From NCBI GenBank assembly GCA_945221685.1, contig CALYNN010000096.1, forward strand, positions 1 to 6,169: a stretch of 6,169 nt of DNA. Direction: 5' to 3'. The stretch comes from an uncultured Clostridia bacterium (GTDB lineage Bacteria; Bacillota; Clostridia; Oscillospirales; Acutalibacteraceae). A model generated the notes under the pieces. It was given only the letters and a program-made list of their open reading frames with translations. It did no database searches and had not been told where the DNA came from. Made by a program: the position numbers and the translations under genes. Shown here one piece after another: positions 4,111 to 6,169 of this stretch (position 1 is the stretch's first letter; every line of letters begins with the position of its first letter).

Positions 4111-6169
4111 TTAATCAAGAGAGACTGCTAACTGATACGCAGATTCGGTAGCATTTGCTATTCTGCCGATTTTATCACTGTCACCGATATTATAGACCTT
4201 AAATTTTCCGTCAGCCTCAAGCTGATTGAACAAGGCTGTTTCGGGTCTGACACCAAGAGACAAAACCACAAAATCGCAATTTAAGGTTTTCTTTTCGCCG
4301 GTTATAACATTCTCTGTGGAAATACTGCCGTCATTAATTTCAAGCAGCTTATGACTTGTATAGAACTCAGTGCCCGCATTTTTCAAAACAGGCATTGCAT
4401 CATCAATATGCTGGAACCAGGCACCGGGAGCAATTTCGTCTGCCATTTCAACTATTATTACCTTGTTGCCCTGAGAAACAAGAAGCTCACTTGTTTCAAG
4501 GCCAGTCATTCCCGATCCGATAACGGCAACCCTTTTATTTTCAAGTTTAACAGAGCCGTTAAGAATCTCGGTAACGGTGGATACATTATCACCGTTAAAA
4601 GCCTTGGGATGAACTGCAACTCCGCCTGTTGCATTAATAACAAAATCAGGATTAAAGGCACTGATATTTTCCATATCGGCAGTGGTATTAAACAATACCT
4701 TAACTCCGTTTTTCAACGCGTTTTCATAGAGGTCGGCGCAAACCCAACCCATTTTATTTTTGTGAGGCGGCTTGTCAGCAAGATTAAGCTGACCGCCAAC
4801 CTTATCCTCTTTTTCAAAAACAGTAACATCAAAGCCTCTTTGAGCAAGCAGATTAGCCGCAGTAAGTCCTGCCGCACCTGCGCCAACAACAACGACCTTT
4901 CTTCCGTTACCGTTTTTGCGCAGACTAACGCTTTCTCTGCCGACAAAGGGATTAACAGAGCAATGGCCGTGACTGTATGTATAAGCATTTTTCATCATAC
5001 TTTCAAAGCAGTATAAGCAGCATACGCATCTGTTTATTAGCTTTTCATTTCCGCTTTGTACCTTTTCTGCCCAATGAGGATCGGCAATAAGCGGTCTTCC
5101 AAGGGAAATGAAATCCTGTATGCCGTCCTCAAGCTGCTTTTCAGCCTGCTGAGGTGAACGGATAAGGTTAGCCGCAATTACAGGAATGTCAACAACCTTT
5201 TTTACCTCCTGCGCCAAATTCTTTCTCCATCCGCACTCGAAGGTGGTTGGCTCAAGCCAATAGTTGAAGGTGTCGTAAGCGGCAGAGGAAACATCAATAG
5301 CATCAATTCCTTTGTCACTGAGAATTTTTGCCATTTTAAGTCCCTCATCAAGACCGTAGCCCTTTCCCTTTTGACCTATTCTGTCATACATTTCATCAAC
5401 AGTAAGGCGCACAACAATGGGAAAATCACTGCCGCAGTTTTTTCTTATACCGTCAATTATTTCGCAAAGAAAACGCATTCTGTTTTCAAGAGAGCCGCCG
5501 TATTCATCAGTTCGCTTATTTGTATTAGGTGACAAAAACTGCTGAATAAGATAGCCGTGAGATGCGTGAAGTTCAACGCCGTCACAGCCTGCTTTTTTTA
5601 CTCTAACTGCCGCTTCAACAAACTGACAAATAAGTCGCTTAACGCCCTTATGGCTTAAGCCTTTATTTGCACAGCCGCTCATTTTGCTGATTTCACATTT
5701 ACTTGGAGCAACAACTCTTGGAACTATACCCTTTTCCTGAAGCTTTTTTCCCGGAGGGATAACAGCCTGAGTAAGAATTTTTGTATAGAGATTTCCCATA
5801 AGCTTATCACCGACAACGCAAATAGGAACTGTTCCTATCATAAGGCCGAGATTTTGTCTGCCGGGATGATGAAGCTCTACCATAATCTTGCAGCCGTGCT
5901 TGTGAATTCTGTCTGCCATCTTTTTAAGTGAAGGAATTTGATAATCGTGACTCATACCAAGCTGGCCGAATGAGGAAGCGCCGGTAACATCGTTTACTCT
6001 TGTAATTTCCGTAAAAATAAGTCCTACTCCGCCCTTGGCGCGTTCTTCGTAATAATCCATCATTGTGTCTGTTGCACAACCGTTATACTGACCGAAGCCC
6101 ATACACATAGGAGCCATTACAACTCTGTTTTTAATTTCTACATTACCTATTTTCATAGGTGAAAAAAGC
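4111..6169 (-). CDS. Old Yellow Enzyme-type NADH:flavin oxidoreductase / enoate reductase-like, 4Fe-4S and FAD (5' partial)
   Basis: A multidomain flavoenzyme of the 2,4-dienoyl-CoA reductase/enoate reductase/trimethylamine dehydrogenase type, expected to pass electrons NAD(P)H to FAD to 4Fe-4S to FMN to substrate. Numbering is from the Met at 6156. The FMN TIM barrel (1 to about 370) has MAPM (14-17), VELHHPGR (93-100), ELHASHGYLIQQFLSP (195-210, with probable catalytic Tyr202), RTDEYGGSLENR (215-226) and LGRP (352-355). The 4Fe-4S ligands are C377, C380, C383 and C399. The FAD domain shows GAGAAG (425-430) and VGGQL (453-457), the NAD(P) domain GSGMTG (547-552), and GD (658-659) closes the FAD site. 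The frame stays open to the window edge, reading LFSP before the Met at 6156, which is the usual family start (LFxPxKIGNxEIKNR). No ribosome site precedes that Met, so the true start lies beyond 6169. Substrate cannot be assigned. Confidence 0.95.
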   Translation of the reverse strand, partial: LFSPMKIGNVEIKNRVVMAPMCMGFGQYNGCATDTMMDYYEERAKGGVGLIFTEITRVNDVTGASSFGQLGMSHDYQIPSLKKMADRIHKHGCKIMVELHHPGRQNLGLMIGTVPICVVGDKLMGNLYTKILTQAVIPPGKKLQEKGIVPRVVAPSKCEISKMSGCANKGLSHKGVKRLICQFVEAAVRVKKAGCDGVELHASHGYLIQQFLSPNTNKRTDEYGGSLENRMRFLCEIIDGIRKNCGSDFPIVVRLTVDEMYDRIGQKGKGYGLDEGLKMAKILSDKGIDAIDVSSAAYDTFNYWLEPTTFECGWRKNLAQEVKKVVDIPVIAANLIRSPQQAEKQLEDGIQDFISLGRPLIADPHWAEKVQSGNEKLINRCVCCLYCFESMMKNAYTYSHGHCSVNPFVGRESVSLRKNGNGRKVVVVGAGAAGLTAANLLAQRGFDVTVFEKEDKVGGQLNLADKPPHKNKMGWVCADLYENALKNGVKVLFNTTADMENISAFNPDFVINATGGVAVHPKAFNGDNVSTVTEILNGSVKLENKRVAVIGSGMTGLETSELLVSQGNKVIIVEMADEIAPGAWFQHIDDAMPVLKNAGTEFYTSHKLLEINDGSISTENVITGEKKTLNCDFVVLSLGVRPETALFNQLEADGKFKVYNIGDSDKIGRIANATESAYQLAVSLD

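Noticed and set aside
4351..5016. 221-codon plus-strand open frame
   Set aside because: It runs antisense to the flavoenzyme, has no recognisable domain and no ribosome site, and reflects the codon bias of the real gene on the other strand.
4111..6169. Specific assignment as a bile-acid BaiCD, E. coli-type FadH or trimethylamine dehydrogenase
   Set aside because: Domain order is shared by all of these. The iron-sulfur spacing differs from FadH, and no bai, fatty-acid or methylamine genes are nearby, so only the superfamily is supported.
1..6169. tRNA, rRNA, CRISPR array, riboswitch or insertion sequence
   Set aside because: No cloverleaf, repeat-spacer pattern, transposase frame or recognisable aptamer was seen on either strand, and genes fill nearly the whole window.

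Overview
The window is low-GC, AT-rich chromosomal DNA (roughly 40% GC by eye). It looks like an anaerobic, probably gut-associated Clostridia-type Firmicute. The pointers are a cytosolic GH51 arabinofuranosidase, a DUF6171-type cysteine-rich small protein, a clostridial-style flavin/iron-sulfur enoate-reductase-like enzyme, and TTGACA-type promoters with purine-rich ribosome binding sites. Genus cannot be read from the sequence. The first 46 bases are not biological: they are an Illumina Nextera adapter left on a contig end.

Layout from left to right. Bases 1-46 are adapter. A leftward (minus-strand) cluster occupies 47-1842. In transcription order it holds a GH51 alpha-L-arabinofuranosidase (355-1842), a DUF6171-like zinc-ribbon-type small protein (101-355) that shares one base with it through a TAATG junction, and the first codons of a likely third gene (86 to 47) cut off by the contig end. 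A 136-bp divergent intergenic region (1843-1978) carries a strong rightward promoter, a weaker candidate leftward promoter and three inverted repeats. One repeat is a perfect 14+14 bp palindrome that contains the -35 boxes of both promoters. The rightward gene 1979-3049 is a complete M24B aminopeptidase P/Xaa-Pro dipeptidase. A perfect 13-bp stem-loop (3072-3107) separates it from a second leftward pair. That pair is an Old Yellow Enzyme-type NADH:flavin oxidoreductase with a 4Fe-4S motif and an FAD/NAD(P) domain (4111 to beyond 6169, N-terminus cut by the window), then an FRG-domain protein (3125-4087) 23 nt downstream.

How the genes fit together. GH51 would release L-arabinose inside the cell from imported arabino-oligosaccharides. 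The peptidase is a housekeeping proline-peptide enzyme. The flavoenzyme would reduce an activated alkene or similar substrate with NAD(P)H. No sugar transporter, regulator or pentose-pathway gene is visible, so pathway context is missing. The window reads as ordinary core/metabolic DNA. The best second-look items are the architecture of the divergent promoter region, the FRG protein paired with the flavoenzyme, and the contig-end adapter. I see no convincing new multi-gene system.
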